From an uncultured Verrucomicrobiota bacterium (GTDB lineage Bacteria > Verrucomicrobiota > Verrucomicrobiia > Opitutales > Opitutaceae), in the NCBI GenBank assembly GCA_913058185.1, contig CAJXQX010000022.1:1-52155 (forward strand): 52,155 bases of DNA, read 5' to 3'. A program made the position numbers and the translations under genes. The notes beneath the pieces are model-generated. The model did not search any database and had not been told where the DNA came from. It saw only the letters and a list, made by a program, of their open reading frames with translations. Positions 17,647-25,760 of the stretch are shown piece after piece. Within the stretch, counting starts at the first letter, position 1. Each line of letters opens with the position of its first letter.

Positions 17647-18510
17647 TCAGTCGAAAACGACGGTTTTGTTTTCGTAGACTAGGATGCGGTTTTCGAGCTG
17701 CCAGCGAACGGCTTGGGAGAGGGTCATCTTCTCCAGATCTCGGCCTTTTTGAATGAAGGCGTCTATGCTGTGTCGGTGAGTCACGTTGGCGACTCCTTGG
17801 TGAATGATGGGGCCTTGGTCTAATTCGGCGGTCACGTAGTGGGCGGTGGCGCCAATTATTTTAACACCTTTGCGGAAGGCTTGATGGTAAGGGCGGGCGC
17901 CGACGAATGCGGGCAAAAATGAGTGATGGATGTTGATGACCGGCTTCGCGAATTTATCGAGAAAATCGGCGGAGATCACCTGCATGTAACGAGCTAGCAC
18001 CACGAGCTCGATATCGTTGTCGCGGAGGAGCGCCAGTTGTTGGGTTTCGGCTTCTGCCTTCGTTTCCTTGGAAACGGAAATGTGATGAAATGGGATGCCG
18101 TAGTGCTCGCTGGAGGCGCGGAGGTCCTCGTGGTTCGAAACGATCAAACTGATGTCGCAGTCGAATTCGCCCGCTTTCCAGCGCAGGATAAGGTCGTGGA
18201 AACAGTGGTCGAATTTGGAAACGAAGAGCGCAATCTTGGGTTTCCGATGTGAAACGGCTACGGTGGATTTCATGCCTAAGGATTCGGCAAACTGATGAAA
18301 GGCCAGAGCGACAGATTCGGAGGGGAGGTCACCCTCGTTGCTCCACTCCACCCGTTGGAAGAAGATGCCTTCTTCCTGATCCCGATGCTGGTCAGCATGA
18401 ATGATGTTCCCGGAATTCTCGAAAATCCAGCCGGAGACTTTTGCGACGATCCCTTTGTGGTCGGGACCGTAGAGTAGAGCTACAAGGTTGTTGGGGGCGT
18501 CAGAAGTCAT
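17647..18510 (-). CDS. purU: Formyltetrahydrofolate deformylase
   Basis: PurU hydrolyses 10-formyltetrahydrofolate to formate and tetrahydrofolate, balancing the one-carbon pool and feeding formate to purine synthesis. The N-terminal ACT domain (about residues 8-85) begins 'LVALLYGPDHKGIVAKVSGW', as in other PurU proteins. The formyltransferase domain follows, with 'ALFVSKFDHCFHDLILRWK', the catalytic 'INIHHSFLPAF' and 'ELDQGPIIHQ' with its Asp, and 'RDLEKMTLSQAVRW'. I chose the ATG at 18510 (287 residues); a frame from 18537 adds nine residues without homology. It is a housekeeping gene that interrupts the glycan genes on the opposite strand and probably has no role in them. Confidence 0.94.
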   Translation of the reverse strand: MTSDAPNNLVALLYGPDHKGIVAKVSGWIFENSGNIIHADQHRDQEEGIFFQRVEWSNEGDLPSESVALAFHQFAESLGMKSTVAVSHRKPKIALFVSKFDHCFHDLILRWKAGEFDCDISLIVSNHEDLRASSEHYGIPFHHISVSKETKAEAETQQLALLRDNDIELVVLARYMQVISADFLDKFAKPVINIHHSFLPAFVGARPYHQAFRKGVKIIGATAHYVTAELDQGPIIHQGVANVTHRHSIDAFIQKGRDLEKMTLSQAVRWQLENRILVYENKTVVFD

Positions 18511-18741
18511 GGCGTTGGTGGAAGAATCAACCAGCATCGGCGGCGAAGCTCAAGGATTGGCCGCGCAAATTTTTAAGAAGCGATCAGAGTGAGAAGGTGA
18601 CGCTGTCACCCGTTCTCCGGCGGAGGGGAGTAAATTTCGCTCATTCCAGACTCCCGTGAACTACCGAGGTGAACGCATCGGCCACGATCCCGTTGATAGA
18701 GAATAAGTATCTTTCATGGTTCTCGAATCCATCCCTATCCC

Positions 18742-19944
18742 ATGAAACTCACTTGTATCCTCTCTGTTTTACTTTCGATTGCGACTGCGCCGTTAATGGC
18801 GGAACAGGCTTCCGCCGGTTCCCCTCATCCTCCGATGGGCTGGAATAGCTGGAATTGGCACGGTAAAAAGCACATCAATGAGACCGTCGTGCGCGAGACG
18901 ATTGATGCAATGGTGTCCAGTGGGTTACGTGACGCAGGTTACCTTAATGTGATCATCGATGGTGGGTGGCGCGGGACTGAGCTGGGCCCAAATGGGGAAC
19001 TCACCGTGAACGTCGAACGATTCCCGGGGGGAATAAAGCCGTTGGCGGATTATGCCCATGCTCACGGTATGAAGCTAGGTCTGCACACGGTGCCGGGCAC
19101 CCACGACTGCGGCGGCGATGCGGTCGGAGGTTACGGACACGAGGAAGTGCACGTCGCACAGTTCGCGGAGTGGGGAATCGATTTTGTAAAATTGGACCGT
19201 TGCGTTTTCAAGGAAGGGGATGGCTGGAACGAGGAACTCATCGAAGAGGTGTACCGTAAGTGGGCTCGGCTCATGGCGAAGAGCGAGCATCCCATGACTC
19301 TAAGTATTAGCGCCTACGAATACCGTGATTGGTATCCGGAGATTGGAGCGATGGCCCGCACGACGTTGGACATTGTGGCTAGGGGCAAAGGTGGAGCGGT
19401 GTTCGAGCGGGAAACCCCGCAACGCAATCACATCAGCGTGATGCAAGTGGCCGATCTAAATAATGCGCATGCGGCTAGTGCAGGTAACGGCTACTGGAAC
19501 GATCCGGATATGTTGGTAACAGGAGAACAAGGCCTGACCGACGCAGAACAAGAAGCGCATTTCGCCCTATGGTGTGTGATGAGTTCCCCGCTGATGCTGG
19601 GTAACGATCCTCGTAGTATGACCGCTTTCGAGCAGGACCTGATTACCAATAAAGTGGCGATCGCCATCAACCAAGACCCTACGGAGCAAGGCAGACGGAT
19701 CGCAAAATCGGGTATGGCGGAGATATGGGTGAAAAACTTGAGCGACAATCAACTCGCCATTTTACTGCTTAACCGCGGCACCGAGCGAATGGAAGATTTC
19801 CAGTTCGATGCCGGAGCGATGCTATCGGGTAGTGAATTTCAAGTGACTGATGTCTTCGGAAAATATTCCACGAATTTCGGAGGTCTTCTCGAAGCGGAAC
19901 TCGGTCCGCGTTCGTCGAAATTTTACTTGGTAGACGGGCGCTGA
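18742..19944 (+). CDS. Alpha-galactosidase, GH27
   Basis: An exported GH27 enzyme that removes terminal alpha-linked D-galactose (or N-acetylgalactosamine) with retention. The leader is MKLTCILSVLLSIATAPLMA. The mature protein opens with the classic 'PPMGWNSWNWHG'. Further landmarks are 'YLNVIIDGGWRG', 'HGMKLGLHTVPGTHDCGG', the nucleophile Asp152 in 'GIDFVKLDRC', the likely acid/base Asp210 in 'ARTTLDIV', and 'GYWNDPDMLVTGEQGLT' with 'SSPLMLGNDPR'. A C-terminal beta domain completes the 400 residues, the normal family length. A REP-like inverted repeat follows its stop. With GH29 it suggests a galactofucan-type substrate, which is inference. Confidence 0.96.
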   Translation: MKLTCILSVLLSIATAPLMAEQASAGSPHPPMGWNSWNWHGKKHINETVVRETIDAMVSSGLRDAGYLNVIIDGGWRGTELGPNGELTVNVERFPGGIKPLADYAHAHGMKLGLHTVPGTHDCGGDAVGGYGHEEVHVAQFAEWGIDFVKLDRCVFKEGDGWNEELIEEVYRKWARLMAKSEHPMTLSISAYEYRDWYPEIGAMARTTLDIVARGKGGAVFERETPQRNHISVMQVADLNNAHAASAGNGYWNDPDMLVTGEQGLTDAEQEAHFALWCVMSSPLMLGNDPRSMTAFEQDLITNKVAIAINQDPTEQGRRIAKSGMAEIWVKNLSDNQLAILLLNRGTERMEDFQFDAGAMLSGSEFQVTDVFGKYSTNFGGLLEAELGPRSSKFYLVDGR

Positions 19945-19966
19945 GGTGGGTTGCGGCAAACAGGTT

Positions 19967-19982
19967 GACGGCCGCGGCCGTC
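19967..19982. repeat. 16-bp perfect palindrome after GH27
   Basis: GACGGCCGCGGCCGTC is its own reverse complement, 23 bases after the GH27 stop. With the larger inverted repeat just downstream it forms an unusually structured, GC-rich trailer that could stop transcription or act as a REP-type element. Confidence 0.6.
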
Positions 19983-20011
19983 CAAGCCCCCCGCCTATTG
20001 CGGACGAAAGA

Positions 20012-20107
20012 TAGGGACGGACCGCTGGGCCGTCCGTGGCGGATTAGTGCGCTTAGGGCTGCGGAAACCGGCAGCTTGAAGCAGGACGGCCCAGCGGTCC
20101 GTCCCTA
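20012..20107. repeat. REP-like element: 24-bp perfect inverted repeat
   Basis: The arm at 20012-20035 (begins TAGGGACGGACCGC) is the exact reverse complement of the arm at 20084-20107 (ends GCGGTCCGTCCCTA). The 48-base spacer contains a smaller hairpin (GCTGC 20058-20062 with GCAGC 20071-20075). I recall similar 'GGACGG...GGGCCGTCC' units scattered in Opitutus-like genomes, which would make this a REP/BIME-type repeat, but only one unit is present in the window. It sits between the convergent GH27 and Gfo/Idh/MocA genes and may also terminate both. Confidence 0.75.
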
Positions 20108-20142
20108 CCTCAGATGAGGATCTTAACGACTAGCGGCTAACC

Positions 20143-21552
20143 TCAGCCGTTTAGGACCCAGCCCTTGCGATATTCTTTGCGCAACAGACGGTTGGCTTCG
20201 GGGCTATTAGTGACCTCCATCTTTTCGGCATTATATTCGAGTTTCTTGCCTACGTCGAAGGCGACAGATCCAAGTAGCAGCTGCTCGATCATGACGCCTG
20301 AATAATCAAAGTTACAGGAGGTTTTGAGATCCGTTTTGCAGGCGTTGGTCCATTCTTCGCCGAAATTGTCCACGGTCTTTTCGGGAATTTCGATCTTACC
20401 GGTATCCAGGTAGGTCAGATCGGCATTCTTGCCGTAGGGAATCACCATCCGGGTGGTGAAGTCGGCAATGATATAACCCTTGTTGCCCTTGAATAAGGCC
20501 CCGTGGCCGATCTTCTCCAAGTCGATGTGCTTGAACGGAGATTTTGGCATATTACCGCCCTGATGCCAGGAGACCCGGATGTCACCCCGCCAGTCATTGG
20601 CCGGATTCATACAGCTTGAGCTCATGCGGGAGGGGGATACGTCTGGATTATAGGCCTCGCCACTGGCTTCAGCGGCGAAGGGGTAATCCGCATCGAGGGG
20701 ATTGAAGGCCAGGTCCATGGTGTGGCTGCCCATGTCGCCGAGTTGCCAGTTGCCAAATTCCCGATACATATTCCAGGACAGGCAATTCGAACCAGTCGGC
20801 CACTTCGACTTGTCTGAATCGAAATAAGATAATTCGTATTTCTTGGTCCGGTGGTTCCACGCGACAAAATACTCCTCGCTGAAGGGCCGCATCTGGGAGG
20901 GGCCGACCCAGAGATCCCAATCGATATACTCGGGAGCAGCGCCGGTTCCCGCCGGATAGCGGGTCTTGTCGTGGGTTCGATTGCCCCAAGCGTGCACGTC
21001 TTGAAGGTCGCCGATGGCACCTTCGTGGATGAGGGCTCGGATGTTATCGAAATTGGAATGAAAGTGGCGCTGGGTGCCGCATTGAGTGGCGAGCTTACCC
21101 TTATTCTTCAGGTAGGTTTCCCGGACCACGCGGGCTTCTTGCACCGTGTTGGCCAGCGGCTTTTCCCCGTAAACGTGCAGTCCACGGTTCATCGCCCAAA
21201 TGGAAATAAAAGCGTGGTGATGGTCTGGGGTGCAGCAGACCACCGCGTCGAGATCTTTTTGGTCCAGACACTTGCGCCAATCCTGGTATCTTTTGGCTTT
21301 AGGAAAATTTTGGCCGGCGGCAGCCAAAGCGTTGGAATTGATGTCGCAGAGCGCTACCACGTTTTCCTTTTCCAACATAGAAAAGTGAGCGGTAGCCCGT
21401 CCCCAGCAGCCAATTAACGCGATGTTGAGTTTGTTCGAAGGGCGGTTGGCCCCGAATAACGTGCCGGTCGGGAGGATCATCAGACCCGCTCCAGCGGTGG
21501 CGGTGCGGGTAAGGAAGTTTCGACGAGAGACGGATACAGCAGGGGTGTTCAT
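20143..21552 (-). CDS. Tat-exported Gfo/Idh/MocA oxidoreductase
   Basis: An NAD(P)-dependent oxidoreductase of the Gfo/Idh/MocA family, which oxidises or epimerises sugars and cyclitols; Tat-exported members usually carry their cofactor across tightly bound. The leader has a twin-arginine motif (SVSRRNFLTRTATAGAGLMI). The Rossmann part shows 'LNIALIGCWGRATAHF', 'ENVVALCDIN', 'DAVVCCTPDHHHA', and the family catalytic 'YGEKPLAN' (near residue 130). The C-terminal domain carries 'GNWQLGDMGSHTMDLAFNPL', typical of the verrucomicrobial/planctomycete clade. It lies 144 bases downstream of the DUF1552 gene on the same strand, probably in one unit with the cytochrome-like gene. Its sugar substrate is unknown. 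Confidence 0.92.
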   Translation of the reverse strand: MNTPAVSVSRRNFLTRTATAGAGLMILPTGTLFGANRPSNKLNIALIGCWGRATAHFSMLEKENVVALCDINSNALAAAGQNFPKAKRYQDWRKCLDQKDLDAVVCCTPDHHHAFISIWAMNRGLHVYGEKPLANTVQEARVVRETYLKNKGKLATQCGTQRHFHSNFDNIRALIHEGAIGDLQDVHAWGNRTHDKTRYPAGTGAAPEYIDWDLWVGPSQMRPFSEEYFVAWNHRTKKYELSYFDSDKSKWPTGSNCLSWNMYREFGNWQLGDMGSHTMDLAFNPLDADYPFAAEASGEAYNPDVSPSRMSSSCMNPANDWRGDIRVSWHQGGNMPKSPFKHIDLEKIGHGALFKGNKGYIIADFTTRMVIPYGKNADLTYLDTGKIEIPEKTVDNFGEEWTNACKTDLKTSCNFDYSGVMIEQLLLGSVAFDVGKKLEYNAEKMEVTNSPEANRLLRKEYRKGWVLNG

Positions 21553-21696
21553 ATCAGAAGGCGATGTTGAGGGGGGGGATTAAGAGGACGTTTTAAAAGC
21601 TGCCGAATTCAACCGCCGAGCTCAGCTGAACGCGACGGTATTTCGCTTAAAATTGAGTATTTTTAGTCTCGAGTTTGTTCAGCCGAAGGGGGGCGT

Positions 21697-23022
21697 TCAA
21701 ACCGCTGGGGTGATATCTAATCCCCGCATGGTCCCTGTGGCGGAGGCGAAAGTATCCGATTCGATGCCCATGCTCTGTAGCATGCTTACAAACAGATTGG
21801 GCAACGGGTAGTTTTGTTTGCGGTCAAATTTTAGATGTTGGCCGTGCTTGATTCGACCACCAGCCAACAGAATGGGCATGTTGCTGGTGGTGTGTTTGTT
21901 GGCGTCGCCGAAGTTGCTGCCATACATGACGAGCGTGTTGTCGAGCAGGGACGACCCATTTTCGTCGGACGATTGCAGCTGATCGAGGAATCCATTTAGC
22001 AGGCTCATGTGCGACTGATCGATCGACTCGAGTTGGGCGAGTTTATCGGGATTCTTCCCGTGATGTGAAAGGTTGTGGTAACCGTCGGATATGTTCTCAC
22101 CGGGCACCGATATAGTGGGGGAGTTATTACTATCCAACAGCAGGGTGATGCAACGGGTGGAATCCGACTCGAATGCCAGATGAGCCATGTGATACATCAG
22201 TCGCGCCTTTTCTAAGTAGGCACTCGGAGACTGCGGATCGATCGGCATGGGCACGTGGGTTTGCGGCTTGGGGGTTCGGTGCCACTCCCGTGCTTTGACC
22301 ATGCGCGTTTCCAAATCGCGCACTGCGGTCTGGTATTGATCCATCCGCTCGCGATCTTCTGCTCCCAGCCGATGGTGAAGGGCGCGCGATTGGTCCGCCA
22401 CAGTGTCCATGATGCTTTCGCCCAGTTCCAGTTTGCGCATCTGACGGGTGACTTCGGTTTCGGATCCCTGAAGGAAAAGCTGACGATAGACGTTGGACGC
22501 TTCGCCTTCGCAAGGGATCAGCACCCCGGATCGTGTCCACGAAAGACTGCGTCGCCCTTGTTTCGGGTTAACTCCCAGCGTGAGAGACGGGAAGCGCGTT
22601 TTATCACCAATCGTTTCGGCGATGTATTGATCGAGAGAAATGGAGTTATGGAACCCACCACTGGCCGGATGGGGCGCGGCGGTTAAGAATGAAACGTCAG
22701 AGGAATGAGACCCGTCGACACCGGGGTGAGATACGCCACTGAAAACTGAAAAATCCTGGCGATGTTTGGCCAAGATTTCGAGGTAGGCCGGAAGTTGAAA
22801 ATCGCGGCCCGCGGCGGTGGGAAAAAAGTGTTCGGTAAGCAACCCGAGATTGTTGCAGATCCCGATCATCCGCTGGGGACGTTGGGTGGTTTGGGCGACT
22901 GGTTTTGCGCCGTGGCCAAAAATGGGTGTCATGGCGTTCAGCAGCGGTAGACCCAAAGCGACGCCCATGCCGCGCAACATTTGTCGCCGACTGATATGGT
23001 TTTCCGAGGTCGAGATATACAT
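21697..23022 (-). CDS. DUF1552 protein (Tat leader)
   Basis: A 441-residue DUF1552 family protein, found mainly in Planctomycetes, Verrucomicrobia and myxobacteria and almost always beside DUF1592-type cytochromes. The N-terminus carries a twin-arginine motif (HISRRQMLRGMGVALGLPLL). Typical family stretches are 'RMIGICNNLGLL', 'FSGVSHPGVDGSHSSDVSFL', 'SISLDQYIAETIG', 'SLTLGV' and 'LLDNTLVMYGSNFGDANKH', which recall the sulfatase / alkaline-phosphatase superfamily end region. Its biochemical role is unknown. It begins 16 bases after the stop of the DUF1592 gene, so the pair is co-transcribed and probably forms a periplasmic complex. Confidence 0.95.
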   Translation of the reverse strand: MYISTSENHISRRQMLRGMGVALGLPLLNAMTPIFGHGAKPVAQTTQRPQRMIGICNNLGLLTEHFFPTAAGRDFQLPAYLEILAKHRQDFSVFSGVSHPGVDGSHSSDVSFLTAAPHPASGGFHNSISLDQYIAETIGDKTRFPSLTLGVNPKQGRRSLSWTRSGVLIPCEGEASNVYRQLFLQGSETEVTRQMRKLELGESIMDTVADQSRALHHRLGAEDRERMDQYQTAVRDLETRMVKAREWHRTPKPQTHVPMPIDPQSPSAYLEKARLMYHMAHLAFESDSTRCITLLLDSNNSPTISVPGENISDGYHNLSHHGKNPDKLAQLESIDQSHMSLLNGFLDQLQSSDENGSSLLDNTLVMYGSNFGDANKHTTSNMPILLAGGRIKHGQHLKFDRKQNYPLPNLFVSMLQSMGIESDTFASATGTMRGLDITPAV

Positions 23023-23038
23023 GGGGGCAGAGAGAGGA

Positions 23039-25654
23039 CTACTTGGTTTTGAAAAGGGTGCTCTGGACGACTTCGAGAATCAAGGACCGGACGCCAAATT
23101 CGGTGTCTTCAGTTCGATCCAGAATCTGTTCAACTTCCTTGCGGTCCGCAAAACTCACCGGTGCGCCAGTGCCATACACGATCAGTTGTTTCACGAGATT
23201 TCGCGCGATGGCTCGATCGTCTTGTAACAAGAGGGTTTTAAATTCGGCGATATCGGCAAAGGCGCCTCGCTCCATGAGCGTGCCACTACTGTCTACGGGT
23301 TGGGCCGAATGGAAGGCGAAGGCATGACCATTTTTCCCGAATCCAGAGATCGGTTCGATTGCCTCATCGACGGCCCGGTAATGCTCCCGCCAACCGCCCA
23401 TGACATCGAAGCTTTCCAGGGCAAATCCGGCGGGGTCGATCTTGATGTGACAGGTGCTGCAAGAGGGGGATTGTTTGTGGAGCTCAAGTTGCTCGCGGAT
23501 GGTGGTGGCGCCACGCGTGTCGGGTTCGATGGCTTCGAGACCGGAAGGTGGCGGTGAAATCTCGATCCCGAGGATTCTTTCCGCGATCCACACGCCGCGT
23601 AGGACCGGCGACGTGGTCGTGCCGTTTGCGGTTACGGTTAGCACACTGGCCTGGGTCAATAGCCCGCCTCTTACCGAGTCTTCCGGCAACGTGACCCGCT
23701 GGAGATCAACTCCGGATACATCAGGGAGTCCGTAGTGTTGGGCGAGCCGTTCGTTGAGGAAGGTGAAATCGGAATCGATGAGATTTCGAACCGGCACGTT
23801 GTGATCGATCAATTCTCGAAAAAATAATCGCGTCTCCCGCAAAGCCGACTCGGTGAGGAGTTCATCGAGATAATAGTCGGTATACAGGCTAGCGTCGGGG
23901 GCGTTTAATTTGATGTCCCGGAGATCCAGCCAACAATCGAGAAAGGCGTGGGTAAATCGATCGGATCGAGGATCGTTAAGCATGCGCTCGGCCTGAGACT
24001 GGAGGTTGTTATTCTGATGCAGCGCGGTTTGGCGCTCGAGTCGTTTGTCGGGTGGACCGTTCCAGAGGAAATAGGCGAGTCGTAAAGCGAGTTCCTGATC
24101 GCTCAAGGGACCGGGCTGCGACTCAAGGTAGAGGGTGTCGGTTGAGCACAGGATGGCGGAGTAGGCCGCGATCATGGCACCGGTGAAAGACTCGCCGAGA
24201 TCTTTCGCGCGATGAAAGATGGCGAGGTAGGGGGCAGCTTCGGAAGGATCCGTCAGTCGCCGATGGGAGGCACGCTGCAGAAAACGCCAAAGTAAACGTT
24301 TGGCGTCTGTCGCGGGGGCTTCGCTCAGCACGTCGATTTGGGAGTCATCTGAGATCTGAAAGGGAAGGGCGTCAAAGAGAGCCTGATAGCTGGGGGGCGG
24401 CCAAGTCTCGTGCAAAGGTCCCTCGACCTCGAGCCAGTTGAAGGCGACTCCTGGCACGCCGGCCTCGGTGGCATTGGGGTTTCCCTTCCAGCCGGGACGC
24501 GTGCGGATGAGTCGAGCGGCATCCGGACGAATGCCTTCTCCTGCTTTCAGGTTGACGAGATGTTCCGTCATGGCCGGGTCAGGCAGCGCGTCGTAGGTTG
24601 CCAGCCAGCGGCTATCATTGCTCGCGGTCAGGGCATAAAGGGTAACGGGCTCGCTACGTTCCGCCCGGTAAGCGAAATTACGATTGGGTCGCCACCAAGC
24701 GGCGTCGCCGTCACTCAGCCCATTGTCAGGTCCTCCACTCATGCCGTTGAGTCCGCCGAGGAACGAGTAGGATTTGAGTCGAATCCGATAGCGACCATCG
24801 ATGGGGCGGGTGACGCGCTTGAAGTCGTATTTTGTGGTGGCGGAATAGGTGCCTGAAAACGTTCCGAGTGCCTCCTCTTCGCGCAGTATCGAATCTGAAT
24901 CGCCGACGGAAATGGGTTCAGTTTTACGAATCACTCCCAGCTGCGGTTTCCCTGAAAGTAGGGGCACCAAGGCACGCGTGGCGGAGTGTTGGAGGCCCTG
25001 CCGATACCACACGTAGGGTAATGTGCCGGGTTCGTCTCGCATGTAGTATTTTTCCGTCGTAGTGGGATGCGCTGCCAAATCAGTCGCGATTCGCAGCGCG
25101 TGATCGGCGGTCTCGAGATACTTGCCCATATGCACGTGGGAGACATCGAGCCGGTTGCCGATTTTTTTGAAGAGATGAGCGGTGCCGTCCTCGGGCAACC
25201 TATCGGCAATTTGCAACCAAGGGGCATCGAGAAGGTGTCGCAGCTTGTTCTCGTATTCGAATCGATTCAGCCGGCGCACCACGGCGCGGCCCTGCTGTTT
25301 GTGTCGCAGTTGATCGGTTGCGTGCATCGGGCTGCCGATACCAGAGAGGAAGTCTTCGAGTTCGGAGGAAGCGGGCCGAGGTTTTGCCTTGGGCGGCATC
25401 TCGCCATGATCGGCGCGATCGTGGATTTTGACCCAGGTTTCAAACACATGGGGATCGGTGAGATCGAAACTCAGCGCTTCCATGTCGAGTTCCCCTTTCA
25501 TCTCCACCGAGTCGTGGCAGTTCAGGCAGTGGTTGTCCAAAAACCCGTAGATCCGTTCGGGAATCTCCTGGGCCGACAGCACGGTTGAGCTTAACGCGCC
25601 AACCAGCGTGAGCCGAACAAAGGAGAAGGAGGGGGAAGGGCGAACTGAGGGCAT
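23039..25654 (-). CDS. DUF1592-type exported c-type cytochrome-like protein
   Basis: An 871-residue exported protein with the planctomycete domain series PSD3 (DUF1587), PSD5 (DUF1595), PSD4 (DUF1592), PSCyt3 (DUF1588) and PSD2 (DUF1585). A leader (residues 1-28) precedes a heme-binding CLNCH at 43-47, and a second CSTCH lies in the C-terminal quarter ('CSTCHIKIDPAGFALESFD'). Domain marks are 'VVRRLNRFEYENKLRHLL', 'ELALRLAYFLWNGPPD', 'RDIKLN', 'FLNERLAQHYGLPDV' and 'GGLLTQASVLTVTANGTTTSPVLRGVWIAERIL'. Two covalent hemes would permit electron transfer in the periplasm. The function is not established for any member that I can name. It is immediately upstream of the DUF1552 gene and downstream of a sulfatase gene. 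Confidence 0.95.
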   Translation of the reverse strand: MPSVRPSPSFSFVRLTLVGALSSTVLSAQEIPERIYGFLDNHCLNCHDSVEMKGELDMEALSFDLTDPHVFETWVKIHDRADHGEMPPKAKPRPASSELEDFLSGIGSPMHATDQLRHKQQGRAVVRRLNRFEYENKLRHLLDAPWLQIADRLPEDGTAHLFKKIGNRLDVSHVHMGKYLETADHALRIATDLAAHPTTTEKYYMRDEPGTLPYVWYRQGLQHSATRALVPLLSGKPQLGVIRKTEPISVGDSDSILREEEALGTFSGTYSATTKYDFKRVTRPIDGRYRIRLKSYSFLGGLNGMSGGPDNGLSDGDAAWWRPNRNFAYRAERSEPVTLYALTASNDSRWLATYDALPDPAMTEHLVNLKAGEGIRPDAARLIRTRPGWKGNPNATEAGVPGVAFNWLEVEGPLHETWPPPSYQALFDALPFQISDDSQIDVLSEAPATDAKRLLWRFLQRASHRRLTDPSEAAPYLAIFHRAKDLGESFTGAMIAAYSAILCSTDTLYLESQPGPLSDQELALRLAYFLWNGPPDKRLERQTALHQNNNLQSQAERMLNDPRSDRFTHAFLDCWLDLRDIKLNAPDASLYTDYYLDELLTESALRETRLFFRELIDHNVPVRNLIDSDFTFLNERLAQHYGLPDVSGVDLQRVTLPEDSVRGGLLTQASVLTVTANGTTTSPVLRGVWIAERILGIEISPPPSGLEAIEPDTRGATTIREQLELHKQSPSCSTCHIKIDPAGFALESFDVMGGWREHYRAVDEAIEPISGFGKNGHAFAFHSAQPVDSSGTLMERGAFADIAEFKTLLLQDDRAIARNLVKQLIVYGTGAPVSFADRKEVEQILDRTEDTEFGVRSLILEVVQSTLFKTK

Positions 25655-25760
25655 CGTCGGGTCCAGACCGGTTAGGTCATGCCGAGGCTAAGGAGCACGA
25701 TGGTCTGGGACAAGAAGAGCTTGGCGGGGCGTCTGTTCTCGAATCGTTGAGAGGGGCTGT

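Noticed and set aside
17408-17677. 89-codon open frame between GH29 and purU
   Set aside because: It overlaps the end of purU and has no features of a real protein.
11662-19944. Classic SusC/SusD polysaccharide utilisation locus
   Set aside because: A TonB receptor with GH29 and GH27 is present, but no SusD-like lipoprotein occurs, and the receptor has the Opitutaceae rather than the Bacteroidetes style.
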